Shown here: positions 7,952-16,923 of the stretch, piece by piece | Layout of the letters: each line of letters opens with the position of its first letter | Numbering within the stretch: the first letter of the stretch is position 1 | Source of the DNA: an uncultured Bacteroidia bacterium | Lineage (GTDB): Bacteria > Bacteroidota > Bacteroidia > Bacteroidales > UBA932 | Assembly (NCBI GenBank): GCA_902779765.1 | Contig: CACZCQ010000004.1 | Span: 62,001 to 126,000 of the forward strand | DNA: 64,000 bases | Direction of reading: 5' to 3' | Translations under genes and position numbers: made by a program | Notes under the pieces: generated by a model | Seen by the model: the letters and a program-made list of their open reading frames with translations, nothing else | The model's database searches: none | What the model was told of the DNA's origin: nothing

Positions 7952-10273
7952 CTAGATGTTCGGGGTTTCCCAGACTTTCGTCTCAGTGCATTTCGCCATC
8001 ACGCCCAAGCCTCCGCAAGAAAGACGGAAATCTCCTTTCTCAAGACGCCACTTCCCGTCGGCACCGACGAAAGCGAGTTCCTCGGCCGGAACTTCGAATT
8101 CCACGACCTTGGATTCTCCGGGCTCGATTGATATCTTTTCAAAGCCCCTCAGCCTCTTCACATCGGGAATCAGGGATGCCACGAGGTCGGAACTGTAAAG
8201 CAGCACGGCTTCTTTTCCGGCGCGGGAACCGGTATTCGTCACTTTGACCGAGAGTTTCAGGACATCCCCTGCCTTGAATTCCGCGGGGCTGTCAAGACTC
8301 AGGTCGGAATACTTGAACTCAGTATAGCTGAGGCCATGACCGAACGGCCACTGGACATCCATCACCGCGTCATAATTGTACGATCCTTCCATCATCTCGC
8401 GGTGCTCGGAGACCTTGTAATCGTAGGTATGGAGGGCATTGATGTGCTTTGAATATGTGAACGGAAGCTTTCCGGAGAAGTTCTCGTCTCCGGAAATCAG
8501 GGCCGCGAGGGCGTCACCACCGTAGTTGGAGGGCAGCATCACATCCACGACTGCCTTGACCAGGGGCTCGATGTCACCGATGATCCTGGGCCTTCCCTCA
8601 TTCAGGACGAGGATGACCGGCTTCCCGGTGGCGGCAAGGGCCTTGACAAGGTCCTTCTGGTTGGCCGAAAGGTTGAGGTCGTCCATGTTGCCCGGGGTCT
8701 CACAATATGAGTTCTCACCTACGCAGGCGATGACTACATCTGAAGCGCGTGCGGCTGCGACAGCCTGGGCAATTCCCACGGCCTCGTCCTTCTGCCACTG
8801 GCCCCACTCTCCGTTGTAGACGACTCCCGGAACATACTTGACATTCGGGAAACGGTTCTGGAGAGCCTCCAGTATGGTATTGTACTGCGGAGCGAAATCA
8901 TCCGCACTCCCCTGCCAGGTATAGCTCCAGCCTCCGTTCAGAGTCCTCAGGGAATTGGCATTCGGGCCGGTGACCAGGATCCTCTCGGTCCCCTTGAGAG
9001 GAAGCAGGCCTCCCTCGTTCTTGAGCAATACTTCCGATTCAAGGGCGGCGTCATAGGATTCCTTGGCGAAACGCTCGCAGCCGAAATCCTTGTAGTCATA
9101 TTCCCAGGTAGGATTATCGAAGAGTCCCAGACGGACCTTCAGGCGGAGGATACGGCGGACGGCATCGTCGATGCGGGACATGGGGATCTCACCGGACTCA
9201 GCGAGGTCCACAATCACGTTCACGCACTCGGGATCGTAGGGGTCCATGATCATATCGATACCGGCGTTGATACCCAACGCGACGGCTTCCCGCTTGTCTG
9301 CGGCCACGTGGTCACGGGTGAACAGGTTGTCTATATCCGCCCAGTCCGTGACTATCATACCGTCCCAGTTCAGCTCGTCCTTGATCCATCCGGTAAGGAG
9401 GGTCCTGTTGGCGTGGGTGGGTACTCCGTTGATGGATGCCGAATTGACCATAGTGGTCAGGGCTCCGGCCTGGAAGCACTCCTTGAAAGGACGGAAATAT
9501 TTCTCCCTCAGGTCATTGAGTGCGATGTAAGCAGGAGTACGGTCCTTTCCTGAAGCAGGGACTCCGTATCCCATGTAATGCTTGATGCTCACGGCTGCGT
9601 GTTCCAAGTCGATATGGTTCGGATCATCGCCCTGGATTGCCACGGTCTCGGTCCTGGACATCTCGGACTGGAGATAGGGATCCTCTCCCCAACTCTCCCA
9701 CTGCCTCGGCCAACGCGGGTCGCGTCCGAGGTCCATCACAGGAGAGAACACCCACGGGACCTGGGCGGCACGTGTCTCGTATGCCATCGCTTCTCCCATC
9801 ATCCTGGCGTACTCCCTGTTGAAGGTAGCGCCAAGGTTGATCTCCTGGGGATAGAACGAGCCGTCGGTGAGGTATGACGCACCATGGATCATGTCAAGGC
9901 CGTAGATGCAGGGTATCCCGAGCACCTCCATGGATTTCTCCTGGATCTGCCTGACCATGTTGGCCGTGTGCTCGCGTGAATGGGCCATGTCGTGCATAAC
10001 GTTCAGGATCGAACCGACCTTGTACTCCCCGATTATCCTGTCGAGCTTGGCCGGATCTATCGCCTCACGGGTCCCATCCTCCAGGGTAACGATCGAAAGC
10101 TGGACCATCTGCCCGGCCTTCTCCTTGAGGGACATCCTCTTCAGAACACTTTCCACCTTGGCTTCAACATCACTGTCCTGAGGTATCGAAGGGGCGACCT
10201 TCGCCTCGCGCGAACAAGAACTGATCACTGCCATTGCCATGATTGCAAAAAAGACTGTATTTGATTTCATCAT
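7952..10273 (-). CDS. GH3 beta-glycosidase, lipoprotein (BglX-like)
   Basis: A 773-residue family 3 glycoside hydrolase. A lipoprotein signal ends VISSC (Cys20). The N-terminal TIM barrel contains the substrate-binding KH pair (231-232) and the nucleophile Asp310 in MIVTDWADI. The alpha/beta sandwich follows, and a fibronectin III-like domain closes the protein (about 670-760). The residues after Cys20 (SREAK) lack an acidic surface-export patch, so a periplasmic face is more likely. In a glucomannan context it would remove non-reducing beta-glucose from oligosaccharides. A beta-mannosidase or beta-xylosidase role cannot be excluded. Confidence 0.88.
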   Translation of the reverse strand: MMKSNTVFFAIMAMAVISSCSREAKVAPSIPQDSDVEAKVESVLKRMSLKEKAGQMVQLSIVTLEDGTREAIDPAKLDRIIGEYKVGSILNVMHDMAHSREHTANMVRQIQEKSMEVLGIPCIYGLDMIHGASYLTDGSFYPQEINLGATFNREYARMMGEAMAYETRAAQVPWVFSPVMDLGRDPRWPRQWESWGEDPYLQSEMSRTETVAIQGDDPNHIDLEHAAVSIKHYMGYGVPASGKDRTPAYIALNDLREKYFRPFKECFQAGALTTMVNSASINGVPTHANRTLLTGWIKDELNWDGMIVTDWADIDNLFTRDHVAADKREAVALGINAGIDMIMDPYDPECVNVIVDLAESGEIPMSRIDDAVRRILRLKVRLGLFDNPTWEYDYKDFGCERFAKESYDAALESEVLLKNEGGLLPLKGTERILVTGPNANSLRTLNGGWSYTWQGSADDFAPQYNTILEALQNRFPNVKYVPGVVYNGEWGQWQKDEAVGIAQAVAAARASDVVIACVGENSYCETPGNMDDLNLSANQKDLVKALAATGKPVILVLNEGRPRIIGDIEPLVKAVVDVMLPSNYGGDALAALISGDENFSGKLPFTYSKHINALHTYDYKVSEHREMMEGSYNYDAVMDVQWPFGHGLSYTEFKYSDLSLDSPAEFKAGDVLKLSVKVTNTGSRAGKEAVLLYSSDLVASLIPDVKRLRGFEKISIEPGESKVVEFEVPAEELAFVGADGKWRLEKGDFRLSCGGLGVMAKCTETKVWETPNI

Positions 10274-10290
10274 CTATAAGTATTATTCTG

Positions 10291-13074
10291 TCACAGTTTC
10301 AAAGATACGGAATCGCCGCGGTATCCGATCACTTCTCCTGAAGCATCAGGATCGTAGGGCTGCTGATGGGATGGATCGACCGTCACGACAATGAATGTCC
10401 TGGACTCAAGCATTCCGGGGAATGAGCCGTTCCGGGCACCGAGGGTCAATGTACGGGAAGCGTCATCCCAATGGATCGGGATGGTAGCGGACTCGCCCTT
10501 CTCGTAACCATAGGTCAGTCCGTCATCCTCATACAGGGTAAAGTCCGCATCGGCTCCTGCATAGACATAAAGCCGGATCTCGGCGGCAGGCTTCTCATCG
10601 GACCATTCGATCTCGGGTCCGAACGGTATTATGGAGCCACTGCGGGCATACAGGGGCATCCTTTCGTACGGTGCCTCCGCCTTGAAAGTACGTCCCCCAG
10701 GGAGATATTCACCGGTATAGAAATCGTACCAGCCCCCTTCAGGGAGGTATACCTCACGGCTCCTGGCCCCATATTCATATACCGGGCAGGGCATCAGGGC
10801 CGGGCCGAACATCCACTGGTCCGAAAGGTCCCTGACGAGAGGATCGTCGGGATAATCCATCGGGAGTCCTCTCATAATGGTATAATCCTCGCGGTTGACG
10901 GCCCCCGCCAACGAATACAGGTACGGCATGAGACGGTACCTGAGTTTCATATACCAGAGTATGCTTTCGTACGCGGGAGAGCCTTCCGGCGCGATGTTCC
11001 AGAGCTCACGGCGAGGCCACTGCCCGTGTGTACGGAACAGCGGGACGAAGGTACCGAACTGATGCCAGCGTGTCTGGAGCTCCTGCCATTCGCCCTCGTT
11101 CGCCTTGTCGTAGAACTTGCCCATCACGGAGAAGCCTCCGATGTCCATCCCCCAGAAAGGGATTCCGCTCATCGAGAAATCGAGGCCGGCTGCCATCTGC
11201 ATGCGCATATCCGTCCAAGACGTACCGATATCCCCGCTCCAGGTCGCCGTCGAATAGCGCTGCAAGCCTGCGAAGCCGTTCCTCGTCAGGAGGAATACCC
11301 TTTTGTCGGGGTCGACGCTCCTCTGGCCGTTGTAGATAGCATCGGCGTTGACGATCGAATATGCGTTCAGATATTCAGTGGAAGGTCCCAGTGCTGTCGG
11401 AGTCAGGAGCCATTTAAGATAATCCATCGGCAGGCAGTCGCGGAGATTGGGTTCGCTTGCATCCATCCACCAGGCGTCGATCTTGCGTCCGTAGCGGGAA
11501 TAAAGGGACTCGTCCATCTGGCGCCAGAACATCTTCCTGCCGCCCTCCGCATAAGCATCGTAGAATGTCTGGGGATGGCCAAGCCAGTCCTTCAGCCCAA
11601 CATCCTCGGCATGGGTGTAGGCGTAGCCGGCCTCCTTGAGCTCCTTGTAATGGTCGGTATTGGTATAGAATTTCGGCCAGACGCTGATCATGAAACGGGC
11701 GTGCATGGCGTGCACGTCATCCAGCATCTTCTCCGGATCGGGATACCTTGCTTCATCGAATTCGTGGCTTCCCCACTGGTCCTCCTTCCAATACTGCCAG
11801 TCCTGGACTATGTTGTCCACCGGGATATGGCGGCTGCGCATTTCCGCCAGGGTGCTGACCAACTCCTCCTGGGTAGAATAGCGCTCACGGCTCTGCCAGA
11901 AACCGAGGGCCCACTTGGGCATCACCTGGGCCTTTCCGGTCAGGGTACGGTAGCCCCCGATCACTCCGTCATAGTTGTCGGCAGCGATGAAGTAGAAGTC
12001 GGCCTGAGGCTCGAATTCAGACCAGAAACTGATTCCGGCCTCTTCCTCAGGAGTCTGGAGCGTGGCCACCCTGAGGCCGATGTATGAAACTCCGCCGTCA
12101 GGTTCCCATTCGACCCGGACAGGGGTCCTCACCCCTTTCTCGAGACGGGCTGTGAACTTATAGCTGTTCGGATTCCAAGCAGGGCGCCAGCGGCGGGACA
12201 TCTTTTCCTCGCCGCCCACCTCGGTGCGCTGGAAACCGGCATAATACTGGATAAAGTGATAATCAGCTGTTTCCGGAGCCTCAAGAAAGCCTTCATAGAC
12301 CACCTTGCTTCCGCTGAGGTTGATCTTGGGAAGGTTCTTTATTGCGAACTCGTTCTCATAGTAGAGGGAGTCCTCGCGCTGGACCAGTTTATCTCCGCTT
12401 GCAGATATGTATGTTCCGGTCAAAGCCCCTTCATTGCCATCCTTGTCATAGAGCTTGAACTGTTCGCCCAACTGGAGGTACGGATTAGGATTCCCCCACC
12501 TGCTCAGCGAATAGGCATCGAATAGCAGACCGTAACCCTTGGTGGAAACAATGAATGGCACACTGACCTTTGTATTGTACTGATATAGTTCCTCGCTCCT
12601 GCCTTTATGGTCGAACTCCCCTGCCTGCTGCTGGCCAAGGCCATAGAACGACTCATCCGGTTCCGAACCGAACCGGGTCCTTACGGACCAGGCTTTCTTT
12701 CCCTCGACTTCTATGGGATCGAAACCGAAGGTCCCTCCTTCTGCCATGGAATTTCCGTCAGGATCGAAGAAAGAGACCGAACCATCCCTGGAAACCACCG
12801 CCTTCAATCCGGAGGTGAGCATACATACTTCCTCTCCTTCGCGGATTACCTTGAAATCCCTGAACCGGGGCTGAGGAACGACAGAAAGGCTCTTCCTGTC
12901 GGTGAAGCTGCCGTCAGGGACGGCGGATACCCTGATTATCCCGGGAGATACCGCCTGAAGCCTCACGACGGAGTTTTCGCATACAACGGTCAGCTTTCCG
13001 TCCTTGACCGAATAATCCCTGTGGCAGGAAATGAGCGGCAGGACGGAAATGATCAAGAATAAAGCCTTTCTCAT
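10291..13074 (-). CDS. GH31 alpha-glycosidase with PA14 insert, lipoprotein
   Basis: A 927-residue family 31 enzyme. The frame runs back to 13161, but ATG 13072-13074 starts a clear lipoprotein signal (MRKALFLIISVLPLISC) and overlaps the stop of the preceding GH130 by four bases (ATGA). A PA14-like domain sits at about residues 220-340 (FLEAPETADYHFIQYYAGF). The nucleophile is Asp538 in DAWWMDASEPN and the acid/base Asp615 in WSGDIGTSW. PA14-bearing GH31 proteins in Bacteroides include alpha-xylosidases of xyloglucan loci, and other GH31 members act on alpha-galactosides or alpha-glucosides. The substrate inside a mannan operon is therefore open. Confidence 0.87.
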   Translation of the reverse strand: MRKALFLIISVLPLISCHRDYSVKDGKLTVVCENSVVRLQAVSPGIIRVSAVPDGSFTDRKSLSVVPQPRFRDFKVIREGEEVCMLTSGLKAVVSRDGSVSFFDPDGNSMAEGGTFGFDPIEVEGKKAWSVRTRFGSEPDESFYGLGQQQAGEFDHKGRSEELYQYNTKVSVPFIVSTKGYGLLFDAYSLSRWGNPNPYLQLGEQFKLYDKDGNEGALTGTYISASGDKLVQREDSLYYENEFAIKNLPKINLSGSKVVYEGFLEAPETADYHFIQYYAGFQRTEVGGEEKMSRRWRPAWNPNSYKFTARLEKGVRTPVRVEWEPDGGVSYIGLRVATLQTPEEEAGISFWSEFEPQADFYFIAADNYDGVIGGYRTLTGKAQVMPKWALGFWQSRERYSTQEELVSTLAEMRSRHIPVDNIVQDWQYWKEDQWGSHEFDEARYPDPEKMLDDVHAMHARFMISVWPKFYTNTDHYKELKEAGYAYTHAEDVGLKDWLGHPQTFYDAYAEGGRKMFWRQMDESLYSRYGRKIDAWWMDASEPNLRDCLPMDYLKWLLTPTALGPSTEYLNAYSIVNADAIYNGQRSVDPDKRVFLLTRNGFAGLQRYSTATWSGDIGTSWTDMRMQMAAGLDFSMSGIPFWGMDIGGFSVMGKFYDKANEGEWQELQTRWHQFGTFVPLFRTHGQWPRRELWNIAPEGSPAYESILWYMKLRYRLMPYLYSLAGAVNREDYTIMRGLPMDYPDDPLVRDLSDQWMFGPALMPCPVYEYGARSREVYLPEGGWYDFYTGEYLPGGRTFKAEAPYERMPLYARSGSIIPFGPEIEWSDEKPAAEIRLYVYAGADADFTLYEDDGLTYGYEKGESATIPIHWDDASRTLTLGARNGSFPGMLESRTFIVVTVDPSHQQPYDPDASGEVIGYRGDSVSLKL

Positions 13075-14231
13075 ATGGCTACGGAATTCCTTTCGATAAG
13101 CTTGTTGAGGGTTGCGACCGAGAGTCCCGTACGGTAACCGTCCGGAGCGGTGTTGAGGCAATAATCTACCAGCCGGTCGACAGTCGAAGTCGCTACGTGC
13201 ATCCTCGTGTCGGATGACGCGTAATAAATGAATACCTTTCCGTCAGGATCGCAGATCCAGCCGTTGGAGAACAGGACGTTCATCACGTCTCCTTCATATT
13301 CCTCACCCTGGGGAGCCATGAAGAAGCCGGCAGGCTCGGCTATCACCCGTGAAGGATCGTCCAGTGCGGTCATATAGAGATACAGGACGTAACGCAGTCC
13401 GGATGCACAGCCGCGGACGCCGTGAGCTAGATGCAGCCAGCCCCTGGAGGTTTTGATAGGATGGGGACCCTCACCGTTCTTGCTTTCCTTGATGGTATGA
13501 TAGTACCTGCGGTTGATTATCTTCTCATCTTTGATGACCGCATGCTCCATGCTGTCAACCAGAGCCCAGCCTATGCCGGCTCCGCTTCCCGCGGTTATGA
13601 AACCGTCCTGCGGGCGGGTATACAGGGCATATTTGCCGTCGACGAACTCAGGATGCAGGACCACGTTGCGCTGCTGGCAGGAAGATACTATATCCGGGAG
13701 GCGCTCCCAATTGATGAAATCCCTGGTCCTGGCCACGCCGGCAGAAGCGACCGCAGCTGAGAGGTCGTCCGGATGGGCAGGGTCTTTCCGCTCCACACAG
13801 AATATTCCGTAGATCCATCCATCCTCGTGGGCGGTGATCCTCATATCATATACATTCGTGGCGGGCTCTCCATATTCCGGCATAGAAACCGGGTGCGGCC
13901 AGAAACGGAAGTTGTCGATACCGTTCGGACTCTCTGCAACCGCAAAGAAAGATTTCCTGTCAGCACCTTCCACCCTTGCAACAAGGAGATACTTTCCCTG
14001 CCACTTGATGGCACCCGAGTTCATCACCGCATGGATTCCGAAGCGCTCCATCAGGTATGGATTCGTCTCCTTGTGAAGATCGTACCTCCAGGCCAACGGG
14101 GCATGCAAAGCGGTCAGGACCGGGTTGGCATAACGCTCGTACAAGCCGTTTCCTTCAATCGGAACATTCTTTTTCTCAATAAGTTCCTGGTGCTTCTTCT
14201 TCAACCAGGCAAGTCTCTCTTCGTAAGTCAT
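13071..14231 (-). CDS. GH130_1 4-O-beta-D-mannosyl-D-glucose phosphorylase
   Basis: A 386-residue cytosolic enzyme closely resembling the mannosylglucose phosphorylases of Bacteroides fragilis and Ruminococcus albus. The N-terminal helix (MTYEERLAWLKKKHQELIEK) is specific to this subfamily, and the proton-donor Asp129 lies in NVYDMRITAHEDGW. It catalyses phosphorolysis of Man-beta-1,4-Glc to mannose 1-phosphate and glucose. Its substrate is the product of the epimerase at 6764-7948. Start and stop both overlap neighbours by four bases (ATGA), which indicates translational coupling with the upstream GH26 and downstream GH31 genes. Confidence 0.93.
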   Translation of the reverse strand: MTYEERLAWLKKKHQELIEKKNVPIEGNGLYERYANPVLTALHAPLAWRYDLHKETNPYLMERFGIHAVMNSGAIKWQGKYLLVARVEGADRKSFFAVAESPNGIDNFRFWPHPVSMPEYGEPATNVYDMRITAHEDGWIYGIFCVERKDPAHPDDLSAAVASAGVARTRDFINWERLPDIVSSCQQRNVVLHPEFVDGKYALYTRPQDGFITAGSGAGIGWALVDSMEHAVIKDEKIINRRYYHTIKESKNGEGPHPIKTSRGWLHLAHGVRGCASGLRYVLYLYMTALDDPSRVIAEPAGFFMAPQGEEYEGDVMNVLFSNGWICDPDGKVFIYYASSDTRMHVATSTVDRLVDYCLNTAPDGYRTGLSVATLNKLIERNSVAI

Positions 14232-15319
14232 AGCAACACAATATCTTTCTTTTCGGTGAACCGTATGAAATCTTCCTCATTGCCGGAACCTTTCCATGGG
14301 GCATAGAAATGTCCGGGCTTGTCGTGGGCGTTGCGCCAGGTAAGCATATAGCTCACAGGGAAACCGTCTACGGCGCTGTAGAGCCTTTCGCACCACCATC
14401 CGGGGTCAGGAATACCTTCGAGTCCGGTTTCTGAGAGGCACATCAGCTTGCCGTGTTCCGAAGCCATGGACTCCAGTACGGCAAGCATATCCCTAACCTG
14501 GGAGACATATCTGTTTCCCGCCTCTTCCAGGCCGTCAGCACCGACATACTCGTAGATGTCGGTACCCAGGATATCGACAATGTCGTCTCCAGGATAGCGG
14601 GAGAGGTAATCATCGGCGCTGATGGGACCGTTGGGCGAATAGCACCAGAGGATGTTTTCAAGTCCCTTTTCCTGGGTTAGCCTCGACCAGGTCAGACGGA
14701 ACAGGGCCTTGTATTCCTCCTCGGAACACAGCTTCCCGCCCCACCAGAACCAGCTTCCGAGATTCTCGTGCCAGGGACGGAATATGACCGGGACATCCCC
14801 AAGGCTAGCAATGAACTCTGCGGCACGGTCGAGCCATACAAGGAATTCCTCGTGAAGGGGGCCTCCTTCCAGGACGGATCTGACGACTTCATCGGAAGAG
14901 ACATCCCAGGCATCTCCTCCGGTCAGGGGATTCCTCGGATGCCAGGAAAGCGTAACGATCCCTCCCCTTCCGGCATGTGTGACAGCTGCCTTGCGCATCA
15001 GTCCGAATGGAACACCGTCAAGGTTGCAGCTGTCGGCATGCTCGATCCCTCCAAGGTCGAAACCGACGACGGCCGGATAATGCCCTGATACCTCCTTGAC
15101 ATCCGACCTCACCAAAGGATCGTTCTCCCAGTCGGTCACCACCCAGGCATGACCATAGGAAAGGTCATCCTGATGGCCGTAAAGCTTCTCTCCGGCCGCT
15201 ACATGGGCGGAAAGCCTTGAATACAGCTGCCCGGCGGAAGAACCTGTCTGCTTCCCGGTGCGTGTCGCACAGGAAACCAGGACGGATGCAGTCATCATGA
15301 TTATGAACAACTTTCTCAT
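14228..15319 (-). CDS. GH26 beta-mannanase / mannobiohydrolase, lipoprotein
   Basis: A 363-residue family 26 enzyme. A lipoprotein signal ends VLVSC (Cys17). The catalytic domain follows directly, with the acid/base Glu185 in RPWHENLGSWFWWG and the nucleophile Glu297 in MCLSETGLEG. It has no BACON stalk, unlike its neighbour at 16924. The residues after Cys17 (ATRTGKQ) are basic and neutral, which argues against surface export and for a periplasmic role. Related periplasmic GH26 enzymes release mannobiose from imported oligosaccharides, which would feed the epimerase. The endo or exo mode is inferred from context only. Confidence 0.9.
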   Translation of the reverse strand: MRKLFIIMMTASVLVSCATRTGKQTGSSAGQLYSRLSAHVAAGEKLYGHQDDLSYGHAWVVTDWENDPLVRSDVKEVSGHYPAVVGFDLGGIEHADSCNLDGVPFGLMRKAAVTHAGRGGIVTLSWHPRNPLTGGDAWDVSSDEVVRSVLEGGPLHEEFLVWLDRAAEFIASLGDVPVIFRPWHENLGSWFWWGGKLCSEEEYKALFRLTWSRLTQEKGLENILWCYSPNGPISADDYLSRYPGDDIVDILGTDIYEYVGADGLEEAGNRYVSQVRDMLAVLESMASEHGKLMCLSETGLEGIPDPGWWCERLYSAVDGFPVSYMLTWRNAHDKPGHFYAPWKGSGNEEDFIRFTEKKDIVLL

Positions 15320-15320
15320 C

Positions 15321-16922
15321 TTAGTTTATCTTTGGTGCCGAATTGTATACGGATGTCAGAGTATAACTGTCACTCTTCGTGAACCATGCCCTTTTCATCA
15401 CGTCTATCGCTTCCTTGCTGTTGCCGACATAGGATCCGGTTGCATGGTTGATATACCCATGCTGCTCCTTGCCGGTATCGGAAGCCCCGTTGTCCCAGAG
15501 GAAGCAAGGAAGACCATAGGTATTGGCGGCCTTCACGACATACTCCAGATAATAGAGGAAGAACCTCCAGGCACGGTTGTCGGACTTGGCACGCATAGAA
15601 CAGCCGAACTCTCCCAGATAGCAAGGGATGCCCTTGTCGACATAATCGGAGCATAGCTTGCCGAAGACTTCCTGTACGTGGTCCTCGTCTCCACCGTTGG
15701 CTTTCTTTCCGGCAGCGCCGGTATGGCCCCAATCCGAATACTGTGCATCTCCAAGGGTATAATCATAAGGGTCATAGAAATGTACGGCCACGATGATTTT
15801 CCCGGACTTGTCGTCAGGCAGTTTCATATATTTCGTGAACTCCGGGTTGGCTGCATATGAAGGTACGGCCAACCACCTGGTTTCATTGTTGCCGCCGGTC
15901 GATCGGACAGCATCTACGAATACCTGGTTCCAGTCATTCAGGATATTGCACTGGCGTGAAGGATCCTTTCGGAACTCTTCGCTCCAGCCCCATCCACCGT
16001 CGTTGATTTCGTTGAAACTCTCCATGATGAGCCAGTCCCCGCAGTCTGCGAACTTATTCGCGATCTGGGTCCACACGGCCTTGATCTCGGCTTTGATGGC
16101 ATCGTTGAGGGTGCTGTTGTCCACGGCGTTCTTTATGTCAAGCCAGTGGTCGTCGCCGTGGTTCTCGTCGTGGTGGGTGTTGATGATGACGTTCAGACCG
16201 GCCTCGTGTGCAAAGCCCACGACTTCGTATACCCTGTTTATCCAGGCCTCGTCGATTTTGAAGTCAGGATATGGACCTATCCACTTCATCCAGGTCACAG
16301 GAATACGTACGCTGGTGAATCCTGCGGCCTTCACTCTCTTGAACGTAGCCAGGGTGGCAGGAGTATTGCCCCAGGCGGTCTCGCTGGGATAGTTGTACCA
16401 GTCGAATCCGTTCTCATCCACATAATGCCAGGTGTATATGGCATCGAAATGGTTGCCCATGTTCCAGCCAAGGCCCAGGGTTTCAGCAAGTTTCCACGCC
16501 TCATTGTCCTTGGGTTCAGGTCCCGGAGGCGGCGGGGTCGGCTTCTCCTTCGCATCCTGGGTTATGCTGACCTGGACCGAAGAGGCGCCGGTCGAAGAAA
16601 CGGTCAGGGTGGCCGTCCTTGCCTCATAATCCTCGTTCGCCGCGACCTTGAGTCCCACCTTGATGGAATAGTTCGAATATGTTCCGTCCACATAGGTAAT
16701 CCACGCCGGAAGGCCGGTAATCTGCGGCCTTGAGGGAGCAGTTATGGTCAGGGAGAGTTCCTCCCCGGCTTGTGCTACCTTGAACGAAGATGAACTCAAG
16801 GTGATCGATGTAGGCGCCGGGTTTGGCGGAGGCACCGGCTCAGGCTCCGGCCCATGGCAAGCCGCAAATGGGAATACCATGGCGAAGGCGAGAAGGAATA
16901 GACGTACAGCTTGCTTATTCAT
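15321..16922 (-). CDS. GH5 (subfamily 4-like) endo-glucanase/glucomannanase with BACON domain, lipoprotein
   Basis: A 533-residue lipoprotein. ATG 16922 lies one base after the previous stop; the upstream ATGs at 16940 and 16937 fall inside that gene and are less likely. The signal peptide ends FAAC, followed by an acidic, proline-rich linker (HGPEPEPVPPP). A BACON domain spans about 36-123 and a second PEP linker leads to the catalytic domain. GH5_4 marks are LGLGWNMGNHFDA, NTHHDEN, the acid/base Glu305 in SFNEIN and the nucleophile Glu438 in LGEFGCS. The acidic residues after Cys suggest cell-surface display. GH5_4 enzymes cut beta-1,4-glucans including xyloglucan and glucomannan; mannan specificity is inferred from context. 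Confidence 0.87.
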   Translation of the reverse strand: MNKQAVRLFLLAFAMVFPFAACHGPEPEPVPPPNPAPTSITLSSSSFKVAQAGEELSLTITAPSRPQITGLPAWITYVDGTYSNYSIKVGLKVAANEDYEARTATLTVSSTGASSVQVSITQDAKEKPTPPPPGPEPKDNEAWKLAETLGLGWNMGNHFDAIYTWHYVDENGFDWYNYPSETAWGNTPATLATFKRVKAAGFTSVRIPVTWMKWIGPYPDFKIDEAWINRVYEVVGFAHEAGLNVIINTHHDENHGDDHWLDIKNAVDNSTLNDAIKAEIKAVWTQIANKFADCGDWLIMESFNEINDGGWGWSEEFRKDPSRQCNILNDWNQVFVDAVRSTGGNNETRWLAVPSYAANPEFTKYMKLPDDKSGKIIVAVHFYDPYDYTLGDAQYSDWGHTGAAGKKANGGDEDHVQEVFGKLCSDYVDKGIPCYLGEFGCSMRAKSDNRAWRFFLYYLEYVVKAANTYGLPCFLWDNGASDTGKEQHGYINHATGSYVGNSKEAIDVMKRAWFTKSDSYTLTSVYNSAPKIN

Positions 16923-16923
16923 A

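Noticed and set aside
10471-12087. A 538-codon plus-strand frame opposite GH31
   Set aside because: It lies wholly inside a well-supported catalytic gene, has no recognisable domain, and its composition is that of an antisense shadow.
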